From positions 496,001 through 560,000 of the forward strand of contig CAVOGG010000002.1 in assembly GCA_963695175.1 (NCBI GenBank): a DNA stretch of 64,000 nt, written 5' to 3'. Origin of the DNA: Fodinibacter sp963695175 (lineage in GTDB: Bacteria > Actinomycetota > Actinomycetes > Actinomycetales > Dermatophilaceae). How positions within the stretch are numbered: position 1 is the first letter of the stretch; each line of letters begins with the position of its first letter. This document shows, piece after piece, positions 26,518 through 35,525 of this stretch. The notes under the pieces are model-generated. The model had not been told where the DNA came from. It did no database searches and saw only the letters and a list, made by a program, of their open reading frames with translations. Made by a program: the position numbers and the translations under genes.

Positions 26518-27204
26518 TCAGCGAGGTAGCGGCTGCTGCGCAATGAGGGCCACCGCCGTCACGAGCATCACGGCACCGACCGAGGCTAGGACGAGGCGCA
26601 CCTGCCTGACCCTGAAGGTGCTGCCGATCCCCACCAAGAACAGCACCGTGGCCAGCAGCACCGTGATCCGGACGTAGTTGTCAGCAACAGTTGCTGAGCG
26701 GTACCCGCTGGCGGTCGCCGCGTCAGCACGTCGATCGAGCTGGTTGGCTTGGTCCTTCTCTGGTTGTCGGTACTGCGGCATGAAGGTCGGACCCGGTGCG
26801 GCTGAGGGATTGTGCTCGGGGTCGGTTGCCTGCCAGGCGTCGAACGCGACCCGGAACTCGGGTCGGAACCGGCGCTCGGCGACCGCCATCTTTTCGGCGT
26901 TGCCCAGCGTGTACGCGATGAACCAGGTGTTGAACGTGCTTGCGTCGAAGTTGCGGTTCTCCTCGGCAACAGCGAAGGCGCGGTTCGCCTCGATACGCAG
27001 GGCGGATCCATGGGCGAGGTCCAGGCGTGACTCGGTGCCCCATTTGGCCGCGGAGTAGCCCGCCCAGGCAGTCACGATGGTGACGACCGACAGGAGCACG
27101 GCCTCCAAGATGGCAATGACCTCTCGTCGGGTCTCGCCGTGCTCGGCGTGCCGATGGTGCTCGAGCTCCTTGGCCGCCTCCGACGGCGTCATACCCTCAG
27201 CCAT
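26518..27204 (-). CDS. DUF4337-like membrane protein
   Basis: About 228 residues: a short N-terminal charged segment rich in Glu/His/Arg, a membrane helix (ILEAVLLSVVTIVTAWAGYSA), a long polar middle part with the segment EENRNFDASTFNTW, and two C-terminal helices. This plan matches the DUF4337-like membrane proteins, whose function is unknown. Starts at 27204, 27192 or 27240 are all possible. Confidence 0.65.
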   Translation of the reverse strand: MAEGMTPSEAAKELEHHRHAEHGETRREVIAILEAVLLSVVTIVTAWAGYSAAKWGTESRLDLAHGSALRIEANRAFAVAEENRNFDASTFNTWFIAYTLGNAEKMAVAERRFRPEFRVAFDAWQATDPEHNPSAAPGPTFMPQYRQPEKDQANQLDRRADAATASGYRSATVADNYVRITVLLATVLFLVGIGSTFRVRQVRLVLASVGAVMLVTAVALIAQQPLPR

Positions 27205-27652
27205 GATCGCCCGCAACGCTGACGACGACGGTCGCGGCAAGCCGGGTGCTCGACATCAGGTCGACATTGCCAGCACCGGAGCCCGGCGGCAACACCCGCA
27301 GGGCGTGACGCTCGGCAGGAGAGGAGACCCGCGACAGGTCTGCCTGTCACGCCACGGAGAACAAGTGCGGCACGACCTGGGCGAGCAAGCCATCGGGTGC
27401 CGGAGAAGCTCCAGGGTGAAATTCGTCCTAGGGCACTCTCATGCCGCACTTCGATAGGTGAACTCGCGGCGAAGTGACCCGGGTGATCCTCGCGCTCTGG
27501 CTACCGCTTTGTCGTCCTGAGGAGTTCGATCGAGTACTCGCGATTGGAGCGCCGCCTACTGTTGCACTGTCGAGCCGTCCGTTCCCAGCTTCCTCGTTGG
27601 GCCGACGCCGGCTGGCCGATGCGGTGACTCATGTCGAGGGGTGGTGGTGGTC
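27205..27652. other. Gene-free stretch between two operons
   Basis: About 450 bases with no convincing gene on either strand. It contains a small inverted repeat at 27333-27348 (GACAGG-TCTG-CCTGTC) and a partial copy of the dispersed motif at 27466-27480 (GCGGCG-AAG-TGACCC). Confidence 0.55.
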
Positions 27653-28507
27653 ATGCTGGTGCAGGTGTCGGCGCACTGCTGGGTGCGCCAGAGCGACTTC
27701 TGCCAGTCCAGCACGGTGGTCGTCACCGGCGGGGAGGACGTTCTGGTCATCGACCCGGGTGTGACGGGAGTCGAGCTCACCCTGCTTGCACATGAGCTCA
27801 AGGCACTGGGTCTCACGCCGACGATCGGCTTCTCCACGCATCCGCACTGGGACCACATGTTGTGGGTCCGCGACCTCGGCGACGGGCCACGGTGGGCCAC
27901 GCCGCGCGCGGTAGAACACGCTCAGGCGCATCTGGAGGACGCGCGCGCGAAGGCGGGCCGGCTGGCGCCCGGTAACGAGGCAGGGCTGATCGGTCAGCTC
28001 ACCGCTCTTCCCGTGGGTGCGGGGACCCTGCAGTGGAGTGGACCGCTCCTCGAGGTCCTCGAGCACGACGGGCACGCGCCCGGTCACGCCGCCCTGTATC
28101 TGCCTGAAGACGGCGTCCTCGTTGCCGGCGACATGCTCTCTGACGTCGAGGTCCCTCTGCTCGACCTCAAGAGCGGCGCGCCTGATCCGCTCAGGGACTA
28201 CGAGCGGGGGTTGAGCAGGCTCGAGCACGTCCTGGCGGGCGGTTGCCGAGTGGTTATACCGGGCCATGGAGCTGTCGCGACCGGCGAGGACGTCGCTACC
28301 CGGTTCTCCCAGGATCGGTCGTATCTTGATGCCCTGCCGCGCCCTGACCCCGTGCTCGATGCTCGCCTCGACCCCGACGCAACCTATGGCCCGGACTGGC
28401 TCATCCCAGAGCACGTCGCGCAGCGTGCCTGGTGCCTGGGCATGACTGAGGATCCCAACGCGATGCAGCGTGAAAACGCTGCCAGGACGGAAGAGCCCGG
28501 AGCGTAG
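27653..28507 (+). CDS. MBL fold metallo-hydrolase
   Basis: A 284-residue metallo-beta-lactamase-fold hydrolase. The metal motif HxHxDH is THPHWDH (H63, H65, D67, H68), followed by a second-sphere His in GHAPGHA, an Asp in VAGDMLSD, and a late His in IPGHG. Such enzymes hydrolyse esters, thioesters or other substrates with a two-metal site. The ATG at 27653 opens the first strand directly; upstream GTG codons are also in frame. Confidence 0.88.
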   Translation: MLVQVSAHCWVRQSDFCQSSTVVVTGGEDVLVIDPGVTGVELTLLAHELKALGLTPTIGFSTHPHWDHMLWVRDLGDGPRWATPRAVEHAQAHLEDARAKAGRLAPGNEAGLIGQLTALPVGAGTLQWSGPLLEVLEHDGHAPGHAALYLPEDGVLVAGDMLSDVEVPLLDLKSGAPDPLRDYERGLSRLEHVLAGGCRVVIPGHGAVATGEDVATRFSQDRSYLDALPRPDPVLDARLDPDATYGPDWLIPEHVAQRAWCLGMTEDPNAMQRENAARTEEPGA

Positions 28508-28667
28508 GAGCAGTCGTCGCCTGTCCAGCGGCACCCGCGGCGCGGGGAGACGGAGGGCGAAAGTGGTTCTCTTGGAAGCCGCCTGGGCGACCGAGTTGCT
28601 CTAGGTCCTGCTCAGCCCCAATGGTTGGTACGAACTCGCGGCGAAGAGTCGCACCTCGTCCGTTCGC

Positions 28668-29117
28668 CTATGGCCGAGGTGTGGATTTCTGGCAGACCAC
28701 TCGGTGGACCGAAATGCGGCACACGAGCGGGTGATGCACGTGGGTGAGTCCCTCCTCGACGAGGAGGAAACGGTGGCCACAGCCGCACGCGTATCCGGTG
28801 AGCCCGTCGCGGGCGGTGATCTCGTGGACTGCATGGCCGAAGGCACCGCATCGGTACCGCAGCCTCTTCCGGAACGCGAGAGCGTTCAGGTGCGGGTCGC
28901 GGTCCACAGCCAAGAGAAGCGGATGTCCGCAGCGTAGGCAGGCGTATTCGTTGTGGGCGGCGCGTAGGCCGATGCGCAGGTAGGTGTGATGGCGCAGCAT
29001 GCAGCCGAGAACGTGGCGGGTGTGCGTGATGCGCCCGTCCTCGAAGAGGTCCGGCTCATGAGCCGAGGTAGCCGGCGACAGGGATGGCGATGATGGTGAA
29101 CCGCACGAGCCGACCAC
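28668..29117 (-). CDS. Zinc-ribbon protein of unknown function
   Basis: The protein-like part begins at about DLFEDGRITHTRHVL and contains two metal-binding pairs: YACLRCGH and YACGCGH, plus further Cys and His (YRCGAFGH, HHPLVC). It therefore probably binds one or two zinc ions. The N-terminus is uncertain: the frame runs into the VTT gene, and an ATG that overlaps that gene's stop (29059) is in another frame, so a small frameshift at the start is possible. It is the third gene of an operon with the VTT and CDP-alcohol transferase genes. Confidence 0.6.
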   Translation of the reverse strand: MVGSCGSPSSPSLSPATSAHEPDLFEDGRITHTRHVLGCMLRHHTYLRIGLRAAHNEYACLRCGHPLLLAVDRDPHLNALAFRKRLRYRCGAFGHAVHEITARDGLTGYACGCGHRFLLVEEGLTHVHHPLVCRISVHRVVCQKSTPRP

Positions 29118-29592
29118 TCAGGCAGGTGGTCCCGAAGAGGGACAGGCGCATGCGGGAGGCCCCGGCGATGACGCTGGTCGCGGCGAGCGGGGGGATGCCG
29201 CCGATGGCGCTGGCCAGGATCAGCGCGGAGCCGGCGACGGGTCGGCGGACCAGCTCGGCGACCCGGTCGGCGTGCGGTGCCCATCTGCGGGAGACGTCCC
29301 TCAGCCGGGTGAGCGGACTTCGGTGCCGGGTCGGCGGGCTTTGGGGGCGATGGGCCCAGCGAGTCGGCAGGAGCCTGCGGCCGTCACGGGCGGCAAGGTA
29401 GATCAGCACCTTGGCGCTGCTCTGGCCGATGGCGACGGCGACGACCACTGCCGGCCAGCGTCCCTGGGCCTGGACGACGGCCGCGATGAGCAGGGCCTCG
29501 GCGTTGATGAGCGGGACGAGCCCGGACACCAGCCCGATGCAGATCATCAGGGTCACCGGACCGGCAACGCGCAGCGCCCCCTCGCCGTTCAT
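29056..29592 (-). CDS. VTT/DedA-like membrane protein
   Basis: A 178-residue membrane protein with about five helices. The segment GGIPPLAATSVIAGASRM and the preceding SAKVLIYLAARDG resemble VTT-domain proteins of the DedA/SNARE-associated group, which act in lipid movement or membrane homeostasis. Its ATG overlaps the CDP-alcohol transferase stop (ATGA), so the two are probably translated together and may serve the same phospholipid pathway. Confidence 0.75.
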   Translation of the reverse strand: MNGEGALRVAGPVTLMICIGLVSGLVPLINAEALLIAAVVQAQGRWPAVVVAVAIGQSSAKVLIYLAARDGRRLLPTRWAHRPQSPPTRHRSPLTRLRDVSRRWAPHADRVAELVRRPVAGSALILASAIGGIPPLAATSVIAGASRMRLSLFGTTCLSGRLVRFTIIAIPVAGYLGS

Positions 29593-30275
29593 CGTGGGCC
29601 CGGTTCGGCGTGGGACATCGCTGTGCGGAGGCGTTGGCAGGACCACAGCTTGAGAGCGAGCACGCCCACTGCGCTGAGCGAGGCGAGTGCCGGGTGGCCC
29701 AGAAGGCAGAGCAGCACGATGCTGGCGGTGTTGACGGCCTTCGCGGGCGGTGACCAGTTCCAGCGCCACAGGGTGGCGTCCACCAGGTGCATGTCGTTGG
29801 GGCCCTTGACCGCAAACGCGAGGAAGCCGAGGGAGAGCATCGTGTCGACCACGGCGAACTCGATGACGTAGATGCCCAGCGGCACCGCCAGGCCCGGGCG
29901 GATCATGACGAGGGCGGCGACGCAGAGCAGGCTGCTGGCCCGGTCGGCGGTGATGTCGAAGACGGCACCCAGGCGGGTCTCGTGATCGAAGCGCCGTGCC
30001 ACGGCTCCGTCCGCGATGTCCAGCACCCAGTACACGACGTACGCCATGAGCAGCAGCCGTAGGCTGCCCGCGGCCAGGGCCGCGCAGGCGAGGCCGACCG
30101 CTGCGATCGTGCGCCCGGCGGTGATCATGTTCGCGGGGGTGGACCAGCCCTCACCGGAGATGGTGCCGGCGTAAGCCACGGCGGGGGTCGGTGCTCGCGC
30201 GGACCCCGCCAGGGGTGCTGCGCCCGGGACGGCGACGAGGGCCGCACCTCTTGCGGCTGAACGAACGAACATCAT
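29589..30275 (-). CDS. CDP-alcohol phosphatidyltransferase family protein
   Basis: A 228-residue membrane enzyme with the CDP-alcohol phosphatidyltransferase motif DG-x2-AR-x8-G-x3-D-x3-D: DIADGAVARRFDHETRLGAV followed by FDITAD. About six membrane helices surround it. It transfers a phosphatidyl group from CDP-diacylglycerol to an alcohol such as inositol or glycerol phosphate; which one is not clear. The ATG at 30275 has AAGGAAGGGAG upstream. It leads the operon with VTT and zinc-ribbon genes. Confidence 0.88.
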   Translation of the reverse strand: MMFVRSAARGAALVAVPGAAPLAGSARAPTPAVAYAGTISGEGWSTPANMITAGRTIAAVGLACAALAAGSLRLLLMAYVVYWVLDIADGAVARRFDHETRLGAVFDITADRASSLLCVAALVMIRPGLAVPLGIYVIEFAVVDTMLSLGFLAFAVKGPNDMHLVDATLWRWNWSPPAKAVNTASIVLLCLLGHPALASLSAVGVLALKLWSCQRLRTAMSHAEPGPR

Positions 30276-30352
30276 GTCCACTCCCTTCCTTGGGCGCGTC
30301 ATCCCCGGCGGCTCCTGCCCGGCCCCCGCGCCCCGAGGTCGACGGCGAGTTG

Positions 30353-31600
30353 CTAGGTGGTGGAGGCGATCCAGTCGTCGAGCTGGCCTGGTGACTCGGC
30401 CAGCTGGTCGTCGGTCATCCGCCAGGCCAAGCCCCCGGACTCGTCGATCGCTGCGAGGACGGTGGTGCCGGCCATCAGGTCCTCGAAGGAGCGCAGGTCC
30501 TCCCCTGCGGCTCCGCCCTTGATGTCGATCCCGACGGGGACCGGGACGTTCCGTACCTGCGCGGACACCTGGTCGATCAGCTTCTTGGTGCCCTCTTCGG
30601 TGGCCAACGGAAAGTCCGTGCTGTCGTCGGGTTCGCCATCGTCGGACAAGATGGGGTTGAGCAGCACGAACACGCGCGGCGCCTTCCCCTGCCCGGTCTT
30701 GGGCAGGATTGTCGCGAGCATCGCCGTGATGCCGGGCTGCTCGCCGATCACGACCAGGGATGGGCCGTGCCGGATGTCCTCCATCCGCAGCTCGCCGCCG
30801 CCGGCCCGGGGGACGCTGTCGGTGGCGGTCAGGGGCAGCGGTTTCCCCGAGTCATCGGTGGCGTCCTCGGGGCCGCGCATCCCGGCCGGGATCTGCGTGG
30901 AGAAGGTGTCCTCGTCGACGTCGACGCCCACCTCGACCTGCACCGCTTCCAGGTGTGAGGACCCGGCCACGCTGCGCAGCAGCAGCCCGGTCTCGTCATC
31001 CAGGGTGATCGTCGAGCTCTCGACCGCCGCGTCACCGGTGCCGTGCGCCGGACAGGAGTAGACCGTCCCCACCCGACCGGCCACCCGGGCGGAGCCCCCT
31101 CGTTCCCCGCCCGGGCACAGCTGCTCGAAGCTGGCGTCGCCGACCTGGAGGAAGAAGGAGGTCGGGCGCTGATCCGCTGGCGGCTGCTGCTCCCGACTCG
31201 CGTCCTGCCCCTCGAGCAGCAACATCGACTCGCCATCCCACACCAACGTCTGGTACACCTCATCCGGCGCGGCCGCGTCACTCAACGACATCCGGAACTG
31301 CTCGCCTTGCGCGATGACGTCCTGCACCACCAGAGCGCCACCGGCTTCACCGCCCTCCTGCACGGACTCGTACCGGACGCTGACCCCGACGCCGCGTTGG
31401 GCGCCCTGCGCTGCGCCATCGCGCGTACCGGTCCCGCAACCAGCGACGAGAACAGCCACTCCTGTGAGCGTCGCAAGCCTGAGGCAAGCGGACCGCTTGG
31501 CGCCAGCTCTGGAGGTATGGGCTACCTCCGGTTCCACTGCCGTGGGCGCAGTGCGAGGAGCCCCCTGGTGGGTTTCGGAAGGTGCTGGGCGGATACTCAT
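30353..31600 (-). CDS. Putative lipoprotein with possible thioredoxin-like C-terminus
   Basis: A 415-residue exported protein. After an unusually long N-terminal region, a hydrophobic segment ends in the lipobox VAGC near residue 55, so it is probably a membrane-anchored lipoprotein. The middle part has a beta-rich LolA-like character (YQTLVWDGESMLLL). The last part has a segment suggestive of a thioredoxin-like fold (SLVVIGEQPG, RVFVLLNPIL), but no active-site CxxC is present. The function is unknown. The ATG at 31600 has GAGGAG upstream. Confidence 0.7.
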   Translation of the reverse strand: MSIRPAPSETHQGAPRTAPTAVEPEVAHTSRAGAKRSACLRLATLTGVAVLVAGCGTGTRDGAAQGAQRGVGVSVRYESVQEGGEAGGALVVQDVIAQGEQFRMSLSDAAAPDEVYQTLVWDGESMLLLEGQDASREQQPPADQRPTSFFLQVGDASFEQLCPGGERGGSARVAGRVGTVYSCPAHGTGDAAVESSTITLDDETGLLLRSVAGSSHLEAVQVEVGVDVDEDTFSTQIPAGMRGPEDATDDSGKPLPLTATDSVPRAGGGELRMEDIRHGPSLVVIGEQPGITAMLATILPKTGQGKAPRVFVLLNPILSDDGEPDDSTDFPLATEEGTKKLIDQVSAQVRNVPVPVGIDIKGGAAGEDLRSFEDLMAGTTVLAAIDESGGLAWRMTDDQLAESPGQLDDWIASTT

Positions 31601-31687
31601 GGGGAGCTCCTCGAGGCGACACAGGCCGACGAGTCGAGCGTGACGGCTTGCATGTGCAGTGCGCATCCGCCCCAGGGGCGATCCTTG

Positions 31688-31709
31688 CCGTCACCCTGAC
31701 GGGTGACGG
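31688..31709. promoter_or_regulatory. Perfect 9-base inverted repeat upstream of the lipoprotein gene
   Basis: CCGTCACCC pairs with GGGTGACGG across four bases. It lies about 90 bases upstream of the lipoprotein start, near where its promoter should be, and could be an operator or part of a terminator region. Confidence 0.5.
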
Positions 31710-31736
31710 TCATCGACCTCGTGTCGGCACCTGAGC

Positions 31737-31767
31737 CCCTCGGACCTGGCCCCCGTAGGTCCGAGGG
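31737..31767 (-). terminator. Hairpin terminator after the response regulator gene
   Basis: CCCTCGGACCT pairs perfectly with AGGTCCGAGGG around a 9-base loop. It starts 19 bases after the response regulator stop at 31786, where an intrinsic terminator is expected. No U tract is visible. Confidence 0.7.
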
Positions 31768-31785
31768 CTCGAAGCGTCCGAGAGC

Positions 31786-32424
31786 TCAGACCAGTCCGGC
31801 GCGGTGAGCCAGGACAACGAGCTGAACCCTGTCGCGGGCGTCGAGCTTGGCCTGGATGTGTGAGACGTGAGTCTTGACGGTTGAGTCCTGGATGGAGAGA
31901 AGCTGCGCGACTTCGGAGTTGGATTCGCCTCTGCCGACGAGCCTGAGGACCTCCACCTCGCGCGCCGAGAGCCCCTCGATGGTCTCCACCAGGCGCGCCG
32001 GCGATGGTGAACCCAGGTTGGCGACCAGCCTGGCCAGCACCCCTTTCTCAAGGGTGGCCTCGCCCGTCGCGACCGACCTCACGGCTGCCGCCAGCGACTG
32101 CCGAGGGGTGTCCTTGAGCAGGTAGCCGCTGGCTCCGGCGCGCAGGGCGGACAGCACGAGATCCTCCGCCCCGTAGGTGGTCAGGATCAGGATCTTGGTC
32201 GCACACCCCGAGTCGACCAGCCGGCGCGTCGCCTCGACACCGTCCATGTCCGGCATCCGGATGTCCATCAGCGCGACGTCCGGCGCGCGACTGCTGATCA
32301 GCCCCACAGCCTCGGCGCCATCGGCTGCGGTGCCCACCACGGTGAAGTCCGGTTCGGCACCCAGCAACGCAGCGACCCCATCGCGGATGAGCGACTGGTC
32401 GTCAACCACGACGATGGTGATCAT
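31786..32424 (-). CDS. NarL/LuxR-family response regulator
   Basis: About 212 residues. The receiver domain has the acidic pair in VVDDQ (residues 8-9), phosphoacceptor D54 in ALMDIRMP and the conserved Lys in LLKD. The C-terminal LuxR-type HTH shows LSAREVEVLRLVGRG and STVKTHVSHIQAKL. It begins at ATG 32424 or GTG 32427, overlapping the kinase stop, so the two proteins are made together. It ends just before a strong hairpin. Confidence 0.92.
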   Translation of the reverse strand: MITIVVVDDQSLIRDGVAALLGAEPDFTVVGTAADGAEAVGLISSRAPDVALMDIRMPDMDGVEATRRLVDSGCATKILILTTYGAEDLVLSALRAGASGYLLKDTPRQSLAAAVRSVATGEATLEKGVLARLVANLGSPSPARLVETIEGLSAREVEVLRLVGRGESNSEVAQLLSIQDSTVKTHVSHIQAKLDARDRVQLVVLAHRAGLV

Positions 32425-33551
32425 CACGCCTCCGACACAGGCAGAACAGCTCGGACGCGAAAGCCCCCCTCGGCCGAGGTGCCCACGGTCAGCTGGCCGC
32501 CGCAGGCGACCACCCGCTCGCGCATCCCTGCCAGGCCGAACCCCTCACCGGCAGCGGCGAGCGACTCCCCACCCGCGTCCCGCACATCGATGATCAAGTG
32601 GTGGTCATCGTGGTCGATGTGGAGCGACGTCGGCGACGGCCCGGCGTGACGCAGCACGTTGGTCAAGGCCTCCTGAACGACGCGGTACGCGGTAGCCGAC
32701 ACCTGCGAGCTCAGCGGCGGTGACTCCGGTGGGGCGTCCATCAGGACGGGCAGGCCGGAGCGCTGCATGCGACCCACGAGATCCGGTACGTCCGTGAAGC
32801 TCGGGGACTGCGCGCCAGAGTCCGAGCGATCTGCCTCGCGAAGGGACTCCAACACCCCCCGGACGTCCGAGAGGGCCTCTCGGCCTGTGTCTTCCACGTT
32901 CTTCATCGCAGCCCGGGCTCGAGCAGGGTCCGACTCCAAGAACAACTGGGCGAGCTCAGCCTGCACGACCACGACCGACAGCCCGTGGGAGACCACGTCG
33001 TGGACGTCGCGAGCCACCCGTAGTCGCTCGTTTGCTGCCCGGACCTCAGCCTCGGCCGCTGTCGCCTCGGCCAGCCGGTCGCGCAGGTTCCGCTCGTGGC
33101 GGAAGCCGGCCCCGAGCGCGAAGATCCACCACGCATTGAGGCTCCACGCCCAGCTGTCCGCGAGCGTGTCGGGACTGACCCAGATGACCGCGAGTACGGG
33201 AAGCGCGGGCAACACCAACGCCAGGTAGCGCGTCCACGTCGTGCCGTACCGGCCGCAGGCGAAGATCGCCACGACCACCATGTACATCGCCGACGTCAGT
33301 TCCACGTAGAGCCAGGGGGTCCCCGTCGCCAGCATGATGACGATCAGCGTCACCAGGACGGTCGTGGGCCGCGTTCTCCTGAAGCACAGCGCCAGCGGCG
33401 CGAGCGAGTACACCACGGCGAACACGAGTGTTGGACCGTGGATCAGACCGGATTGCGGGCCCGTGACCCACAGCTCCAGCTGAGTGATCACGAAGAAGAC
33501 AGCGGGGACTCCCCAGTCCCGCCAGGAAAGCTGCGCGATGCGCCCCGACAT
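32424..33551 (-). CDS. NarL-type sensor histidine kinase
   Basis: A 375-residue membrane kinase: five or so N-terminal helices without a large outer loop, a coiled linker (LAEATAAEAEVRAANERLR), a HisKA_3 phosphoacceptor box (VARDVHDVVSHGL) and a HATPase domain (N box QEALTNVLRHA, G box GFGLAGMRERV). The signal probably enters through the membrane. It is intact, unlike the kinase at 2292. It overlaps its response regulator by a few bases. Confidence 0.92.
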   Translation of the reverse strand: MSGRIAQLSWRDWGVPAVFFVITQLELWVTGPQSGLIHGPTLVFAVVYSLAPLALCFRRTRPTTVLVTLIVIMLATGTPWLYVELTSAMYMVVVAIFACGRYGTTWTRYLALVLPALPVLAVIWVSPDTLADSWAWSLNAWWIFALGAGFRHERNLRDRLAEATAAEAEVRAANERLRVARDVHDVVSHGLSVVVVQAELAQLFLESDPARARAAMKNVEDTGREALSDVRGVLESLREADRSDSGAQSPSFTDVPDLVGRMQRSGLPVLMDAPPESPPLSSQVSATAYRVVQEALTNVLRHAGPSPTSLHIDHDDHHLIIDVRDAGGESLAAAGEGFGLAGMRERVVACGGQLTVGTSAEGGFRVRAVLPVSEA

Positions 33552-33610
33552 GCCCAAAGGTTACGCGCGGTACGGGGCTCGCGTCTGGGTCCAGTTGCCC
33601 ATGGGCGCCC

Positions 33611-33627
33611 GCGGCGGTATGACGCGC
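33611..33627 (+). repeat. Dispersed intergenic motif, copy 2
   Basis: GCGGCG-GTA-TGACGCGC, a member of the GCGRCG-N3-TGACGC set, lies between the histidine kinase gene and the GMC oxidoreductase remnant. Confidence 0.5.
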
Positions 33628-33832
33628 CACTCGCACCACGACTCAAAGACCAGGCCGCGGCATGGTGCGCCGAGTAGGGGGCTCGTGCGCTGCGGCAGCG
33701 CCTTCTCCGGGACTTCGGCGACTGGGAGGCTATGGGGCACTGGCTCCCTTGTTTCCCGTCGGTGAGTGCGGTTGCGTGGCGAGATCGTCCCCGCCGTCAG
33801 GAGAGGTGCCACACGTGGGATCGATGGACTAG

Positions 33833-34355
33833 CACACCCACGACGGGCAGATCGGTTTCCTCGCGACCGGCTACACGCCGCCGATATGGGAGGGGCGTCT
33901 TCCGACTCCCGCCCTCTGCGTTCTTCGAGGACCCGGAGTCCTTCCTGGACCCGACGCGGGGCCAGGTGGTTGTGCTGCCCAATCCCGTGCACCCGCACTC
34001 CGAGGGTTCGGTAGCGCTGGCCAGCGCGGACCCCACGGTCCCACCGCGGATCGAGCTCAACTACTTCGACGACCCGCACGACGTGACGGTCATGGTCGCC
34101 GTGATGCGCAAGGCACTCGAGGTCGCGAAGGCATGGCCCGGCGGCGGCCTGGGTGAGCCAGTCGTTCCGCCGCACCTGGCGCAAGCGCACGGCCTCTTCG
34201 CCGGCGCCGAACCGAGCGACGCGCTGCTGGAGGACGTGGCCCGCCACTACGCGCTGACCGTCTACCACGAGACGTCGACCTGTCGGATCGGCGAGAAGGC
34301 AGCCGAGCTGATCGCCGCGGACCACGGCGTCCACCTCCACGAGGCGGTCGGCTGA
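33833..34355 (+). pseudogene. Decayed GMC oxidoreductase, C-terminal part
   Basis: The sequence carries the C-terminal domain of a GMC flavoenzyme: SAFFEDPESF, LPNPVHPHSEGSVAL, PPRIELNYFDDPHD, VYHETSTCRIG. The upstream piece HTHDGQIGFLATGYTPP is in a different frame, so a frameshift lies near 33900. The whole FAD-binding N-terminal part is missing. Near 34297 the text jumps from STCRIG straight to GEKAAELIAADHG, which in family members lie about 50 residues apart; an in-frame deletion has removed the catalytic-His segment. It cannot be functional. Confidence 0.8.
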
Positions 34356-34474
34356 GGACTCGGGCAGCTCGCGAGCGTGACGTGCAATTTGGGCGAGCGG
34401 CGAAGATGCCGAATCTTGTCGAGGGATAGGAATGGGCTGGGGCACCAACCTGGTGAACAGCCGGTGAGCATGTG

Positions 34475-35443
34475 CTACCTGGTGATGGCTTCCATGCGTA
34501 GCGCAGCGAGTTCCCGGTCCCGGTACGACCGCGGGCTCGCGCCGTAAGTTCGCTTGAACGCCGTGCTGAACGTGAAGGGGCTGCCGTAGCCGGTGGCTCT
34601 CGCCACCGACGTAACCGTCGCCTCGTCTGAAAGCAGGAGGTCGGCGGCCAACGCCATGCGCCAACTGGTCAGGAACGTCATCGGCGGTTCGCCGACGACC
34701 TCGTGGAAGCGTCTGGCCAGGGACGCGCGCGAGACCCCGACCGCAGCAGCGAGCTCCGCGACCGTCCAGGGGTGCGCGGGGTCGTCGTGCATCATGCGCA
34801 CTACCTGTCCGACCGTGGGGTCGGAGTCGGCGCTGAACCACACCGGGACGTCGACCTGGTGCGCTTCGAATGCGGCGCGCAGTGCAGTGATGAGCAGCAG
34901 GTCCAGCAACCGATCAAGGATGACCTGCTGGCCGGGGATGTCCTTGACGATCTCTGAGGCAAGCAAGGAGATCACCGGACTGTCCCAGTCTTGGGCGCGC
35001 AGGACTACGAGGGGAGGAAGCGCGTCGAGGAGCCGTCGGCTGATCTCCCCTTCGGACTGGTAGGTGCCGACAAGCATCACGTCGGAGCCTGTGGCGGCGT
35101 TGCCCCAGGTGCGCACCCCTAAGCCCATGGACTGCACCAGGCTCTGGCCGTCGAGTGTGCGGCAGTCTCCACCCGGGTCGATGACGATGGTGGGTTCCGT
35201 CCCGGGCTGGTCGGCGACGACGTAAGGATCCGCGGCGCGGATGATGAGCACGTCACCGGCGCTCAGTTCGATCGGCGCCTCGTGCTCGGAGCGAAGGAGC
35301 CATGCCGAGCCGTGGGTCACGACCGTGACGCTGAGTGGTGCCTCGTCGGCGATCCGCATCGACCACGGAGGTTCGAGCACGATTCGCATCACGAAGGCGC
35401 TGCGAGCGCGGGGGCCGTCGAGGAAGCCGGATAGCGGATCCAT
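34475..35443 (-). CDS. AraC family transcriptional regulator
   Basis: A 322-residue regulator with an N-terminal cupin-like ligand domain (RIADEAPLSVTVVTHGSAWL, ELSAGDVLIIRAADPYVV) and two C-terminal AraC HTH motifs (WTVAELAAAVGVSRASLARRF and VTSVARATGYGSPFTFSTAFKR). The segment GEPPMTFLTSWRMALA lies between. The ATG at 35443 is preferred over 35683 because the upstream part is not protein-like. It is divergent from the NmrA/DUF1772 operon, which it probably controls. Confidence 0.92.
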   Translation of the reverse strand: MDPLSGFLDGPRARSAFVMRIVLEPPWSMRIADEAPLSVTVVTHGSAWLLRSEHEAPIELSAGDVLIIRAADPYVVADQPGTEPTIVIDPGGDCRTLDGQSLVQSMGLGVRTWGNAATGSDVMLVGTYQSEGEISRRLLDALPPLVVLRAQDWDSPVISLLASEIVKDIPGQQVILDRLLDLLLITALRAAFEAHQVDVPVWFSADSDPTVGQVVRMMHDDPAHPWTVAELAAAVGVSRASLARRFHEVVGEPPMTFLTSWRMALAADLLLSDEATVTSVARATGYGSPFTFSTAFKRTYGASPRSYRDRELAALRMEAITR

Positions 35444-35477
35444 GGATCGGACGTTAGACGATAAGTGTGGTATTTGA

Positions 35478-35492
35478 CCATCACAGTGATGG
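35478..35492. promoter_or_regulatory. Perfect palindrome between araC-like and NmrA operon
   Basis: CCATCAC-A-GTGATGG is a 15-base perfect inverted repeat in the 82-base divergent region. It overlaps TTGACC, a possible -35 box, and is a likely operator. Confidence 0.6.
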
Positions 35493-35525
35493 AACGTCTC
35501 GCTCCTGTGGGGTGAGGTAGTCCTC

